Positions 22,033 through 31,643 of a stretch of 64,000 nucleotides of DNA are shown here, in pieces. This DNA is from Holophagales bacterium (lineage in GTDB: Bacteria > Acidobacteriota > Thermoanaerobaculia > Multivoradales > Multivoraceae), in the NCBI GenBank assembly GCA_009845425.1, contig VXZQ01000017.1:83-64082 (forward strand), given 5' to 3'. Position 1 is the stretch's first letter. Each line of letters opens with the position of its first letter. The notes under the pieces were generated by a model. It saw only the letters and a list, made by a program, of their open reading frames with translations. It had not been told where the DNA came from and searched no databases. The position numbers were made by a program, and so were the translations under genes.

Positions 22033-23721
22033 GTGAAGTCCCGGCGAACCCTCCTGGTCGCCTGGCTTCTCGCGGCCTTCGTGTGGGCGGCTGCCCCGGC
22101 GACGGGCCAGGAGGTGGAGATCCCCGAGGTGTTCTCGGAGACGATCGACGTTCGCGTCGTGAACGTCGAGGTCGTCGTCACCGACCGTCAGGGAAACCGC
22201 GTCCAGGGACTGAAGCCGTCGGACTTCGAGCTCCTGGTCGACGGCAAGCCCACACCGATCGACTACTTCACTGAGATCGAGGACGGCCTCGCCCTGGGGG
22301 CCCGGAATGGCGACATGGCCGCGGTGCCGAGCGTGGACCCGGACGCGCCGGTCGGCACGAACTTCCTGGTCTTCATCGACGACCTCTTCTCGATCAAGCG
22401 CGACCGCAACAGGGTGCTCGACCGCTTGAGGGACGACCTCCGAACGCTGCGTCCGGTGGACCGGGTGGCCGTCGTCGCGTTCGACGGCAAGAGCGCCGAG
22501 ACGCTGACGGGCTGGACGCCGCGCTCGCTGGAGCTGGAGGAGGCGCTGGACCGGGCGCGCGAGCGGCCGACCCGCGGCATGAAGCAGCTCACCGCGCGGA
22601 GCCTGGCCGATACGGACCGGCAAGTGCGAGCGGATGTCGAAGCAGTCCAGCCCGAAGGTTCCAGGAGCCTTGCCTCCCTCTTCTCCAGAGCGCAACACTC
22701 CTACAGGGAGCGCCTGAACAACCAGTTGGAGAGTTCGGTGCTGGCCGCGATGGCTACGATGCGTCAGTTCTCCCGCCAGCCAGGCCGCAAGGTGATGCTG
22801 CTGCTCGCTGGCGGCTGGCCCAGGTCCGTGGCGATCTACACGCGAGCGAATCTCCCCGACGGCGGCCTGCCGCGGGATCGCCGGATCATGAGCGAGGATG
22901 AACTCTACGGTCCTCTGGTGTCGACGGCGAACCTGATCGGCTTCTCGCTCTACCCGGTTGACGTGCCGGGTCCCGTGAGGAGCTTCGGGGGCGACGCGTC
23001 GACCGGGGTGCGCGCGAACGGTGCAGTCGACCCTGCAGGCGCCCTTACTGGTGCGCTCGAAAGGGAGGACACCGTGCACAGCACGCTGCACCTGCTGGCC
23101 CGCTCGACCGGCGGCGTCCCACTCGTCAACTTCCGGCGGGACGTGGCGCTGGCCAGCGTTGCGGCGGACACGCGCTCGTACTACTGGCTCGGTTTCGAGC
23201 CCCAGCGCCGTGAGGACAACAGGTTCCATCAGATCGTGGTGCGGCTCGCAGGCCGGGCCGACCTCAACGCCCGCGCACGCGAAGGCTACGTCGACATGTC
23301 GCGCGACCACGAGCTCGACATGACGGCGAAGGCAGCGCTGCTGTTCGGCGATCCGCCCGACGCACTACCGCTCGAAGTGCACTTCTCCAAGCCGGTTCGC
23401 GCCGGCCGCCGCAAGATGTCGGTGAACGTCGAGGTGGCGATCCCCCTCGACGAGATCCAGCTCCTGCCCGTCGCCGGCGAGTGGCTCAGCGTGGTGGAGA
23501 TTCGCGTGACGGCGATGGACGAAGGCGGCAACCGCTCCGAAGTGTCCTTCGAGAAAGTCCCGATCACTGGTTCCCAGGAACCGCAGCCGGGCCAGGTCTT
23601 CTACTACGAGACCGATCTGCAACTCCGCCGCCGCGAACACTCGTACGTGATCACGGTGCACGACCCCTTGACGGGAACGAACCTGACCTCGACCGGGAAG
23701 GTCGGCCCGAAGTCGATCTAG
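22033..23721 (+). CDS. Secreted VWFA-related protein (acidobacterial family)
   Basis: 562 aa; GTG at 22033 opens a signal peptide (MKSRRTLLVAWLLAAFVWAA...ATGQ). The start of the mature protein, VVNVEVVVTDRQGNRVQGLK followed by PSDFELLVDGKPTPIDYF, is the hallmark of the VWFA-related family widespread in Acidobacteriota. A von Willebrand A-like fold follows: NFLVFIDDLFSIKRDRNRVL (DDxFS rather than the usual DxSxS metal site), VDRVAVVAFDG, and KVMLLLAGGW. The C-terminal part (about 400-560) is beta-rich. Function is unknown; a surface adhesion or binding role is typical of VWA folds. It starts 14 nt after korB, though its role is unlikely to be metabolic. Confidence 0.88.
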   Translation: MKSRRTLLVAWLLAAFVWAAAPATGQEVEIPEVFSETIDVRVVNVEVVVTDRQGNRVQGLKPSDFELLVDGKPTPIDYFTEIEDGLALGARNGDMAAVPSVDPDAPVGTNFLVFIDDLFSIKRDRNRVLDRLRDDLRTLRPVDRVAVVAFDGKSAETLTGWTPRSLELEEALDRARERPTRGMKQLTARSLADTDRQVRADVEAVQPEGSRSLASLFSRAQHSYRERLNNQLESSVLAAMATMRQFSRQPGRKVMLLLAGGWPRSVAIYTRANLPDGGLPRDRRIMSEDELYGPLVSTANLIGFSLYPVDVPGPVRSFGGDASTGVRANGAVDPAGALTGALEREDTVHSTLHLLARSTGGVPLVNFRRDVALASVAADTRSYYWLGFEPQRREDNRFHQIVVRLAGRADLNARAREGYVDMSRDHELDMTAKAALLFGDPPDALPLEVHFSKPVRAGRRKMSVNVEVAIPLDEIQLLPVAGEWLSVVEIRVTAMDEGGNRSEVSFEKVPITGSQEPQPGQVFYYETDLQLRRREHSYVITVHDPLTGTNLTSTGKVGPKSI

Positions 23722-23745
23722 GAGCGCCGGAGGGCCGCGCGCCCC

Positions 23746-24228
23746 TCAGCCCAGCTTCCGGCGTAGCGCCTCCAGCACCGCGGGCGGCACCACGCCCGAC
23801 AGGTTGCCGTCGAGGCTGCCGACCTCCTTGGTCAGCCGGCTGGAGAGGTAGATCCACTCCGGCGCCGGCAGCAGGAAGATCGTGTCGATGCCGGGCGCGA
23901 GGCGGCGGTTCATCAGGGTCATCGGGAGCTCGTAGTCGAAGTCGGCGCCGGAGCGGAGGCCGCGGACGACGGCGGTGGCGTTCCGTTCGCGGGCGTAGTC
24001 GACGAGGAGGCCGCTGAAGCTCTCGACCCGGCAATCGCCGGAGTCGCCGACCAGGTCGCGTAGCAGATCGATCCGCTCCTCCACCGAGAACAGGGCCTGC
24101 TTCTGCTCGTTGTAGAGGACGGCGATGTAGAGCACGTCGAAGAGCCGGCGGGCGCGCTCGATCAGGTCGACGTGGCCGTTGTGGACCGGGTCGAAGGAAC
24201 CGGGGAAGACACCCACTCGCTGGGTCAT
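23746..24228 (-). CDS. coaD: Phosphopantetheine adenylyltransferase
   Basis: 160 aa; ATG at 24228, forming an ATGA overlap with the preceding propeller gene. Conserved nucleotidyltransferase motifs: VGVFPGSFDPVHNGHVDLIE at the N-terminus, GLRSGADFDYELPMTLMNR in the middle, and EWIYLSSRLTKEVGSLDGNL near the end. It transfers AMP from ATP to 4'-phosphopantetheine in coenzyme A synthesis. Length is normal for the family (about 160). Being coupled to genes for two exported proteins is odd and looks like an operon of convenience. Confidence 0.96.
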   Translation of the reverse strand: MTQRVGVFPGSFDPVHNGHVDLIERARRLFDVLYIAVLYNEQKQALFSVEERIDLLRDLVGDSGDCRVESFSGLLVDYARERNATAVVRGLRSGADFDYELPMTLMNRRLAPGIDTIFLLPAPEWIYLSSRLTKEVGSLDGNLSGVVPPAVLEALRRKLG

Positions 24229-26516
24229 TGGCCGCTCCCGAGTTGGCCTGAGAGGTCGATGGTGGTGACATTGTGGGCGGCGTCGGTCAGCCGCAGCAGC
24301 AGCAGGCGGGCGCCCTCCGGAGCCGGGGTGGAAAGCGTCTCGCGCTGGCTGTCGAGGAGGCCGTCCTCGACCCGGACGGAACGCCATTCACCCGCGTTGA
24401 CACTGATCACCGCTTCACGCAACGGGCTCCAGGCGTCCTCGACCACCGCGGTCACCCGGTCGCCGTCACGGGTCGCGGAGACGAGCCGGGCCGGGCTGTG
24501 GTCGACGACCACCGCGGCAGATATCTCCTCCGCCTCCAGCGCCTCACCGGCGACGTTGTCGAGCCGGTCGCTGGCTTCCACCCGGAACCGGTAGACACCG
24601 TCCGGCAGCACAGTGGCGTCGAAGCTGAAGAACGTCGCCTTCAGGTCGTCCGCCACCTCCAGCCACGGACCCTCCTCGTCCCCGCCGTCCTCGCCGGCTG
24701 CCGCCAGCGCCGCCTCGCGGGCGAACGAGAGCCGGTAGCGGAGACGGTCCTTGTTCGGATCCTCGGCCTCCCAGCGCAGGGTCCGGTAGCCGAGCTTCCA
24801 GAGGGTCTTGGTGGAGCCTCTCTGGGTCTGCGCCGGGTCCCCGACGACGGTGAAGATGCGGTCGCGGTTCGGGTGCGCCGGTTCGTAGGCCTGGTTCGAG
24901 GGGTTGAAGTTCGTCGGCACCAGGATCGTGCCCGCCGGCAGGACCTCCAGCTTCTTGATCTCCGGCTTGCGGTTGTGCTGGCGGTAGGTGACCTCGACCG
25001 CCACGACCTCGGGGGTCCGGTCACCGCTGCCGCGAAGTTCGGCCCGCCACTGCAGGTACCGGCCCGGCGGCAGGTCGGAGAGCGGCGCCTCCCGCGCCAC
25101 GGAGGCCGTGGTCCACGCGGACCAGGTCTCGTCCGGCGTCGAACTCATGCCGCTGCGCGCGGAGAGCGCGACCTCGACTCCGTCGCCGGCGCGACCGCGC
25201 CAGCGGATCGAACCGAAGCTCGCCACCGACGACGCGTCGAGCGGCTTGGCGGTGACCGTGCCCCGCTCCGCCAGCCCGGCGGATCCGCCGCCGACGAATC
25301 CGTAGACGGCCGCCGCGTTGGTGCTCGCGAAGACGGGACCCGCGGGCCCCTTCGCGAGTCCGACGATCTGGCCCTGGTCGAGGTCCTTCTCCAGCACCAT
25401 CTGCTCGTTCTGGTAGCTGAACAGCTTGCCCTCCTGGCCGGTGGCGACCCAGAGCCTGCCCTGCTGGTAGCTCAGGGCGTACACCGTCTCGGCCTCGAAC
25501 TTCCAGATCGACTCGACCGAACCACTCCCATCGATCCGCAGCACCTCGGAACGAGGACCCTTGAACGAGGCGGCGCGGCTGCCGACCGAGATCGCGCCCG
25601 CCTGGGCCGTGACCTGGGTCGTCTGGTCGTTCGATTCCGTCGAACTGCCGCCATTGCCGCCGGTGCGGCTGGCTGCCGCGCTCGACGAGCCGCCCGAGGA
25701 CGATCGCCGCGCGCTGCTCAGGTCGACGAAGCTCGCCTCGGAGGCCAGGGCGGTCGCGTAGAAGGCGCCTTCCTCGCCCGGAACGATCGCCAACACCTCC
25801 GGCCCGGCCGCGTCGTAGAGGGTGCGGGCCGCTCCCTCGCCGTCGATCTCCAGCAGGAGACCCTCGCCAGCGGTGCCGGCGAACAGCGTGCCGTCCGCGC
25901 GCCGGGCGAGCGAGCGGATGTGCAGATCCGTGCTGTCATAGAGCAGGGTCGACTCGCCACTTCCCAAGTCGACTCGATGGAGCTCGCCCTCCGGGCCGGT
26001 GCCCACGAGCAGACCGCCGTCGCCATCGCCCAAGAGCGCCCAGATGTACTTCGCCTCGGGATCGAAGACGACCTCGACTTCCCCGTCCGGGCGCTTGCGA
26101 TAGACCTTGCCGTCCGGCGACGAGCCGGCGTAGACGACACCGTTGCCGTCGACCCAGACCGCGAAGATCTCGGGTTCCTCGGCCGCGAAGAGTTCGGCAA
26201 CCGAGCCGGCGTCGGCACCGGCGGTGATCTCGAGCACCTTGCCCGAGTTTCCGGTCCCGGCAGCGAAGCGGCCGTTCGCGCCGGCGAAGGAGAACAGGAA
26301 GGGCTCGGAAAGGGTGGCGAACTGCTCCGCGCGCTGCGCCAGCCTCAGAACGCCCAGGCGATCCACGCTGACGTCGACCAGCTCGCCGGCAAGGAAGGCG
26401 GCCTGACTGTTGGCGCGCCAGATCTGGACCTCCGAGGCAGCCGTGGTCCCGGCGCCGGCGAGCAGCAGGATCGCGGCCGCGGCCGTCGCCGCGGCGGTAC
26501 GGTGCCGGCTCCTCAC
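24225..26516 (-). CDS. Secreted beta-propeller protein with C-terminal beta-sandwich domains
   Basis: 763 aa from GTG 26516, which overlaps the S55 gene stop (GTGA). Signal peptide with hydrophobic core AAATAAAAILLLAGAGTTAA. Residues about 70-420 are a propeller of repeated blades with the pattern G-x-x-Y-A/V-G-x-x-P/D-G-x-V/L (VVYAGSSPDGKVYRKRPDG; GLLVGTGPEGELHRVDLG; TLFAGTAGEGLLLEIDGEG; RLWVATGQEGKLFSY), interrupted by a Ser/Gly/Thr-rich insert at about 265-310. The C-terminal half has fibronectin-like strands (DGVYRFRVEASDRLDN). No catalytic motif. It shares an operon with the S55 protease and may be its partner or substrate (inference). Confidence 0.72.
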   Translation of the reverse strand: MRSRHRTAAATAAAAILLLAGAGTTAASEVQIWRANSQAAFLAGELVDVSVDRLGVLRLAQRAEQFATLSEPFLFSFAGANGRFAAGTGNSGKVLEITAGADAGSVAELFAAEEPEIFAVWVDGNGVVYAGSSPDGKVYRKRPDGEVEVVFDPEAKYIWALLGDGDGGLLVGTGPEGELHRVDLGSGESTLLYDSTDLHIRSLARRADGTLFAGTAGEGLLLEIDGEGAARTLYDAAGPEVLAIVPGEEGAFYATALASEASFVDLSSARRSSSGGSSSAAASRTGGNGGSSTESNDQTTQVTAQAGAISVGSRAASFKGPRSEVLRIDGSGSVESIWKFEAETVYALSYQQGRLWVATGQEGKLFSYQNEQMVLEKDLDQGQIVGLAKGPAGPVFASTNAAAVYGFVGGGSAGLAERGTVTAKPLDASSVASFGSIRWRGRAGDGVEVALSARSGMSSTPDETWSAWTTASVAREAPLSDLPPGRYLQWRAELRGSGDRTPEVVAVEVTYRQHNRKPEIKKLEVLPAGTILVPTNFNPSNQAYEPAHPNRDRIFTVVGDPAQTQRGSTKTLWKLGYRTLRWEAEDPNKDRLRYRLSFAREAALAAAGEDGGDEEGPWLEVADDLKATFFSFDATVLPDGVYRFRVEASDRLDNVAGEALEAEEISAAVVVDHSPARLVSATRDGDRVTAVVEDAWSPLREAVISVNAGEWRSVRVEDGLLDSQRETLSTPAPEGARLLLLRLTDAAHNVTTIDLSGQLGSGQ

Positions 26517-28363
26517 GGCGTCGTACCCGGCAGGATCTGGAGGTCGATCCGGAACAGACCGTCGAGCGGCGTGCCGAGATCGCGACCGTCTTCGCTGACA
26601 ATCGCCAGGTTCAGGGCCCGCGGCTCCCCCTGCAGCGGCGACGCCTGCCAGATCGACCGCACGGTGGCCGGCAGGTCGGGCATCGGCCGACCCTGGACGA
26701 TCAGCCCGCGTGCCGGTACGACGCCCAGCGCCGCGAGCCGGCTCTGGGACTTGAAGGACCGCAGCAGCTTCAGCTCGTCCTCAAGAGAGGAGGCCTTGCT
26801 CGGCTGAAGCTGCAGCCGGGCGGCGTCGATGCTGACGCCGTCGCCCACGAACAGGTAGTAGCGGCCGGGGCGACGGTCCTCCGGCACTACCACGTCCAGC
26901 GTCTCCTGGAAGCGGTCGCCGCGATGCCGGCGCAGATCGAAGACGACCTGGACCGTATCGCCCGCGCGGACCCGCGTGGACGATGCCTGAGCCCGCTCGA
27001 TCGTGATCGTGCGCGGAGCGTGGCCCTGCGTGAGAGTCAAGTCGATGCCCTCGACCTCCACCGCCTCGTAGTCCGAGTGGACCAGCGCGCCCACCAGGGC
27101 GATGAGGTAGAAGGCGGCGCGGATGCCGGGGTTCGAGCCGTCGAAGACCTGGCGCAGCGGCACGTCGGCGTGGCCTCGCAGCCGCAATGTGCCGGTCATG
27201 TCGAGGCTGCTCTCGCCGGCGCCGTACGAGGCCGAATCGAGTGCCTGCATGGTCGGGATGCCGACCAGCGACGGCAGCATGATCGGCAGGTCGGCGAGCC
27301 GAAGGTCGAAACGTCGAGACTCGCCGTTCGGCGTCTCCACATCGATCGTCATCGGGATCGTCCGGGCCTCGGCGCCGAGCGTGCCCCTGAGCCCGGCGAA
27401 GCGGTCCTGGTCGAAGGCGCCGACCACCGGACCGATGTTGCTGAGCCGGGTCGAGCTGTTGAGCCGGGGAACGACCCCCACTACCTCGACCGTGGCCATC
27501 GGCACTCCCAGCGGTCCGACGCCGAGATAGGGGTGGCCCATGGCCAGCACTTCACCGCCCTCCACGCGGGTCACCGTGCCGCCGACCGCGAGCTTCAGGT
27601 CGCCGTCGATCAGGACGCCGGCAACCGCGCTGCCCGCGCCGAGTTCGGGGGCCTCGGAGGCCTCGGCGCGCCCGGCGGGAGCGGCGCCGAGCATCCGGCG
27701 CACCGGCTCCCCGAAGCCGAGCGTGGCGATCGAGGCGCCGCGGCCGCCCCAGTCCGCGGGAGCCAGCAGTGCGCCGAGCTGCTCCGCCACGACTTCGCGG
27801 ACCGCCTCGGCCACCTCCTCCGGAGGTTCGAGGATCTGCCTCACCGAGCGCTCGAACGGCGCGGGCGTTCCCGGAACGGACAGACCGAGCGAGCCGCCGG
27901 CCGCTTCACCCGGGTCGAGCGCGCTCAACCGCCGCATCGCGGCGATCGGCGTGATCAGCGCCAGAGCCTCGCTGGTGAACGCCCAGGAATAGGCCACGGC
28001 GCCGGCCAGGCGGTCGTCGATGTAGACCGGACTGCCGCTCATTCCGGCCACCACGCCCGACTCCTCGAGCCCCTTGCCGCTCAAGCGGGCGACGATGAAG
28101 CTCGTGCCGGGGTCCATCTCGCGCAGGACGCCGACGACCTCGACGCCGAAGCGCTCCGGCTCGCTGCCAGCGAACACGGACAGGCCGTAGCCGGTCTGGC
28201 CGCGAGAGACTTCGTCGACCCCGATCTCGTCGCCGTCCAGGTCGATCGCGGGCGCCCCTTCGGTACGTGACGCGGCAAGGGGCTCCTGAGACCGGATCGT
28301 AGCTGTCTGGAACAGCAAACAGACGCCGAAAAGGCCGGCAAGGGAGGTAGCGAAACGGCTCAC
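26513..28363 (-). CDS. Secreted SpoIVB-type (S55) serine peptidase
   Basis: 616 aa; GTG at 28363, signal peptide MSRFATSLAGLFGVCLLFQT. The S55 core includes RGQTGYGLSVFAGSEPERFG near the N-terminus and the nucleophile motif GMSGSPVYIDDRLAGAVAYS at about 107-126, like SpoIVB of sporulating Firmicutes. Here there is no sporulation context, and Acidobacteriota carry such proteins widely. The region after about 400 (beta-rich; GDRFQETLDVVVPEDRRPGRYYLF) resembles a carbohydrate- or protein-binding module. Predicted to act outside the inner membrane, probably on a regulatory target. A PDZ domain as in SpoIVB is not clearly seen. The propeller and coaD genes follow with 4-nt overlaps. Confidence 0.82.
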   Translation of the reverse strand: MSRFATSLAGLFGVCLLFQTATIRSQEPLAASRTEGAPAIDLDGDEIGVDEVSRGQTGYGLSVFAGSEPERFGVEVVGVLREMDPGTSFIVARLSGKGLEESGVVAGMSGSPVYIDDRLAGAVAYSWAFTSEALALITPIAAMRRLSALDPGEAAGGSLGLSVPGTPAPFERSVRQILEPPEEVAEAVREVVAEQLGALLAPADWGGRGASIATLGFGEPVRRMLGAAPAGRAEASEAPELGAGSAVAGVLIDGDLKLAVGGTVTRVEGGEVLAMGHPYLGVGPLGVPMATVEVVGVVPRLNSSTRLSNIGPVVGAFDQDRFAGLRGTLGAEARTIPMTIDVETPNGESRRFDLRLADLPIMLPSLVGIPTMQALDSASYGAGESSLDMTGTLRLRGHADVPLRQVFDGSNPGIRAAFYLIALVGALVHSDYEAVEVEGIDLTLTQGHAPRTITIERAQASSTRVRAGDTVQVVFDLRRHRGDRFQETLDVVVPEDRRPGRYYLFVGDGVSIDAARLQLQPSKASSLEDELKLLRSFKSQSRLAALGVVPARGLIVQGRPMPDLPATVRSIWQASPLQGEPRALNLAIVSEDGRDLGTPLDGLFRIDLQILPGTTP

Positions 28364-28408
28364 GGTCTTGGGGGTGTCCTGGACCTCACGACTGCGCCGG
28401 CCGCGGGA

Positions 28409-28996
28409 TCAGATCTCGAAGCGCCCGCGGCGCAACACCCGCAAACCGGCGGAAGTCCAAGATACCACGGTGGATGCCAGCCCCCCGGGGGTGCGCTCGC
28501 CGCCTATCACCAGCGCGCCGGTGCCACGGAGGATCGGTTCGAGGTCCGCCAGGTCGCACGCGGGCGGCTCACCGCTTCGGTTCGCGCTGGTCGCCGTCAG
28601 CGGATGACCGAGAGCCTGGAGAAGTCCACGGAGTCGGTCGTGGTCCGGCACCCGCACCGCCAGTGTGTCTCCCCCGGCCGCCGCCGGCACGGACAGGCCG
28701 GCGCGTAGCGGCGCCACCACGGTGAGGGACGCCGGCCAGTGTGCTTCGGCAAAGCGGATCGCCTCGTTCGGTTCGATGCCGAGGTCGACGGCCTGTTCGA
28801 GGTTGGCGGCCACGACCGGCAGCGGTTTGCCGCGCTCGCGCTCCTTGAGGCGGTAGATCGCCTCGACGCCACCTGCGGAACGGGGATCCACCGCCAGGCC
28901 GTAGGAGGACTCGGTTGGGATCGCGAGAATCCGCCCCTCGGACAAGGCCGCTCTCATCTCGTTCAGGTCACCGTCCCAAGGCCACACGTCCAACAC
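28409..28996 (-). CDS. tsaC: L-threonylcarbamoyladenylate synthase (Sua5/YciO/YrdC family)
   Basis: 195 aa from GTG 28996. YrdC-domain signatures: LSEGRILAIPTESSYGLAVD, YRLKERERGKPLPVVAAN, WPASLTVVAPLR, DTLAVRVPDH, and LTATSANRSGEPP. It makes threonylcarbamoyl-AMP, the first step to the t6A37 base of ANN-reading tRNAs. The short form without the Sua5 C-terminal domain corresponds to TsaC. 10 bp downstream of recN; other t6A genes (tsaB, tsaD, tsaE) are not in the window. Confidence 0.93.
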   Translation of the reverse strand: MLDVWPWDGDLNEMRAALSEGRILAIPTESSYGLAVDPRSAGGVEAIYRLKERERGKPLPVVAANLEQAVDLGIEPNEAIRFAEAHWPASLTVVAPLRAGLSVPAAAGGDTLAVRVPDHDRLRGLLQALGHPLTATSANRSGEPPACDLADLEPILRGTGALVIGGERTPGGLASTVVSWTSAGLRVLRRGRFEI

Positions 28997-29006
28997 GTGA
29001 GCCCGC

Positions 29007-30722
29007 CTACTCGGCGCCGGCGGCGAGCAGCTCCGCGGCGGCGGAGCGGGAGGCGTCCGTGACGTGTTCGCCGGCGAGCATGCGGGCGACTTCTTCGATG
29101 CGGTGTTCGTGGTCGAGGCGGTGGACGTCGACTCGGGTGCGGCCGGCGTGGACCTCTTTCTTCACTTCGAGGTGGAGGTTGCCGCGGGACGCCACCTGGG
29201 GCAGGTGGGTCACCGCCAGGATCTGGCCGCCGCTGGCGAGGCGCTGGAGCTTGCGGCCGACGATCGCCGCCTCGGCGCCGCCGACGCCGGAGTCCACTTC
29301 GTCGAACACGAGAGTCGAACCCTCGGCCGGGCCGCCCCCCCGAACCGCGGTCTGAAGCGCCAGGAACAGACGCGCCAGCTCGCCGCCCGAAGCGACCCGC
29401 GACAGCGGCCGCAGGTCCTCGCCCGGGTTCGCGCTGAACCGGTAGGTGACCCGGTCGACGCCCTGGGCGTCGAAAGCAACCCGCTCGCCATCGAGCTCGA
29501 GCGGGCTGCCGTCGCGAAGCTCCCGGGTGATCTCGACCTCAAACGCTGCCCGCTCGAAGGCCAGGTCCAGCAGGTGACCGACGACCTCGCGCTCAAGGGC
29601 GCCGGCTCGTTCGCGCCGGGCAGCGGAGAGCGTCTCGGCCCGCCCGGCGTACTCGGCAAGGCGTGCAGCGGCTTCCTGCTCCACCTCCTCCCGGCGCACG
29701 TCCGCGGTCTCCAGCTCAAGCAGTTCCTCCGACAGACGGCGGCCGTGCTCCAGGACATCCGAGCTACTGCCCCCGTGCTTGCGGGCCAGACGCTCGATCA
29801 CGCTCAACCGCTCCTCGATCTGGTTCAGGCGAGCCGGATCGGACTCGCAGCCGGCCACCCGGGTCCGCAGTTCCTGCGCGAGGTCGTTCACCGTCGCGCC
29901 CACGCCGGCCAGGGTCTCGACCCACGACTCGGCCTCCGGCTGCCAGCGCGAGATGTCCGAGAGCGCGTTTCCGGCCTGCGCGACTCGACCGTCGACCGCC
30001 ATCTCGTCCTCGCTGAGCAGGGCGATCGCCCGGTGCAGCGCGCCCGCGATCGCCTCGGCGTGGCGGAGCACCTCGCGCTCGGCCCGCAGCTCTTCGTCCT
30101 CGCCGGGCAGCAGACGAGCGGCATCGATCTCCGAGGTCTGGAACTTCAGGAGGTCGATCCGTTCCTGGCGGAGCTGGTCGTCCAGGGAAAGCCGCTCGAG
30201 CCGGTCGGCGGCCTCTCGGTAGGCGCCCCAGGCCTCCCGGCATGAATCGACCAGCGCCGCCAGGGAGTCGCCGCCGGAGCGGTCGAGCCAGGCCCGCTGG
30301 AGGTCGGCGGACAGCATGCCGAGTTCGTCCCGCTGACCAAAGATGCGGATCAGGCCGTGGGCGACGGTCGAGAGCAGTCTCGCGGTGACCGGATGGTCGT
30401 TAACGAACACGCGGTTCCGCCCCTCCCGGGTGACCTCCCGACGCACCAGGAGTTCGTCGCCGTCCACCGGCACACCGGCCTCTTCGAGCTGACCGCGCCA
30501 TGCGGCGCCCGAAGGCTCGAAGACGCCGCTCACCGCCAGCGTACCGGCGCCCGTGCGGATCACCTCCGAACTCGCGCGCCCCCCGGCGAGCAGCGAAAGC
30601 GAATCGACGACCAGGGATTTACCCGCTCCCGTCTCGCCGGTGACCACGTTCAGCCCGGGCCCGAACTCGAGCTCCGCCCGTTCGATCACGGCCAGGTTCC
30701 GGACGTGCAGGGAGCGAAGCAT
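29007..30722 (-). CDS. recN: DNA repair protein RecN
   Basis: 571 aa; ATG at 30722 begins MLRSLHVRNLAVIERAELEF, the conserved SMC-like N-terminus. Walker A is VVTGETGAGKSLVVDSLSLL, and the ABC signature and Walker B lie near the C-terminus (RVASGGELARLFLALQTA; TLVFDEVDSGVGGAEAAIVG). Two long heptad regions at about 150-350 form the short coiled coil of RecN. It binds DNA ends in double-strand break repair. RecN is often SOS-induced, and lexA is in the window, but recN sits inside an operon with an 8-bp gap to proC and no private promoter. Confidence 0.96.
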   Translation of the reverse strand: MLRSLHVRNLAVIERAELEFGPGLNVVTGETGAGKSLVVDSLSLLAGGRASSEVIRTGAGTLAVSGVFEPSGAAWRGQLEEAGVPVDGDELLVRREVTREGRNRVFVNDHPVTARLLSTVAHGLIRIFGQRDELGMLSADLQRAWLDRSGGDSLAALVDSCREAWGAYREAADRLERLSLDDQLRQERIDLLKFQTSEIDAARLLPGEDEELRAEREVLRHAEAIAGALHRAIALLSEDEMAVDGRVAQAGNALSDISRWQPEAESWVETLAGVGATVNDLAQELRTRVAGCESDPARLNQIEERLSVIERLARKHGGSSSDVLEHGRRLSEELLELETADVRREEVEQEAAARLAEYAGRAETLSAARRERAGALEREVVGHLLDLAFERAAFEVEITRELRDGSPLELDGERVAFDAQGVDRVTYRFSANPGEDLRPLSRVASGGELARLFLALQTAVRGGGPAEGSTLVFDEVDSGVGGAEAAIVGRKLQRLASGGQILAVTHLPQVASRGNLHLEVKKEVHAGRTRVDVHRLDHEHRIEEVARMLAGEHVTDASRSAAAELLAAGAE

Positions 30723-30730
30723 GGGCGCCC

Positions 30731-31579
30731 CTACTCGTCGGGCACGAGTTCGCGGGCGCGCGCGGCCGCCTCGATGATCGCCTTGATCAGCGTCACCCGG
30801 AGACCACCCTCCTCCAGGCGCAGAATGCCGTCGACGGTGCAGCCCGCCGGCGTCGTCACCTCGTCCTTTAGCAGGGCCGGGTGCCGGTCCGTGTCGATCA
30901 CCATCTTGCCGGCCCCGAGGCAGGTCTGGGCCGCGAGCTCGATCGCCATCCTCCGCGGCAGGCCGGCCTTGACGCCGCCTTCGGCAAGCGCCTCGATCAC
31001 GATGTAGAGGAAGGCCGGACCGGAGGCGGAGAGCCCGGTGATCGCATCCATGTGCTTCTCGTCGGCCACCACGGTGCGCCCGAGTGGCAGGAACAGGCGC
31101 TCCGCCTGCGCCACATGGTCGGCAGACGCGAAACGGCCCGGCGACAGCGCGGTCATCCCGGCGGCGACTCGGCTCGGGGTGTTCGGCATCGCACGCACGA
31201 CCGGAACCTCGGCCGGTACGCGATCCTCGATGTAGGACGTTCGGACCGAAGCGAGAATGGAGACGAGGACCTGCCCCGGATGGAGCAGGTCGCCAATCTC
31301 CTGAAGCACCGCGTCCGCCGTCTGCGGCTTGACCGCCAGCAGAACGATGTCGCCGAACTCGGCGGCGCGGCGGTTGTCGACCGCGCCCTCGATCCCGAAC
31401 CTCTCGCCCACGGCCGCGATCCGCTCCTCGTGTCCGGCGGTCGCGAAAATGGACCCGGCGGCGACGGCGCCGGCATCCAGCCAGCCGCCGATCAACGTTC
31501 GGCCCATCTCGCCCGCGCCGATCACGGCGACGCGGGCTTCGCCGCTTCGGGCAGCGTCCCTGTCGATACTCGCAGTCAC
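30731..31579 (-). CDS. proC: Pyrroline-5-carboxylate reductase
   Basis: 282 aa from GTG 31579. NAD(P)-binding motif VAVIGAGEMGRTLIGGWLDA near the N-terminus; typical P5CR core VVRAMPNTPSRVAAGMTALS and the C-terminal dimer motif DKxxTPxGCT as LKDEVTTPAGCTVDGI. It makes proline from pyrroline-5-carboxylate. The gene lies 64 bp downstream of proline dehydrogenase, so synthesis and breakdown enzymes of the same intermediate are neighbours. Confidence 0.95.
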   Translation of the reverse strand: MTASIDRDAARSGEARVAVIGAGEMGRTLIGGWLDAGAVAAGSIFATAGHEERIAAVGERFGIEGAVDNRRAAEFGDIVLLAVKPQTADAVLQEIGDLLHPGQVLVSILASVRTSYIEDRVPAEVPVVRAMPNTPSRVAAGMTALSPGRFASADHVAQAERLFLPLGRTVVADEKHMDAITGLSASGPAFLYIVIEALAEGGVKAGLPRRMAIELAAQTCLGAGKMVIDTDRHPALLKDEVTTPAGCTVDGILRLEEGGLRVTLIKAIIEAAARARELVPDE

Positions 31580-31643
31580 CTTCTCGTCTCCCTCTGAGAT
31601 GAACCGCGGAGCTGGCGCGCTCGCGGAAGGCGACGATTCTGCC

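Noticed and set aside
24273-26807. An 844-codon forward frame opposite the propeller gene
   Set aside because: The reverse-strand product has a signal peptide and blade repeats; the forward product has His/Arg/Asp-rich composition typical of antisense shadows.
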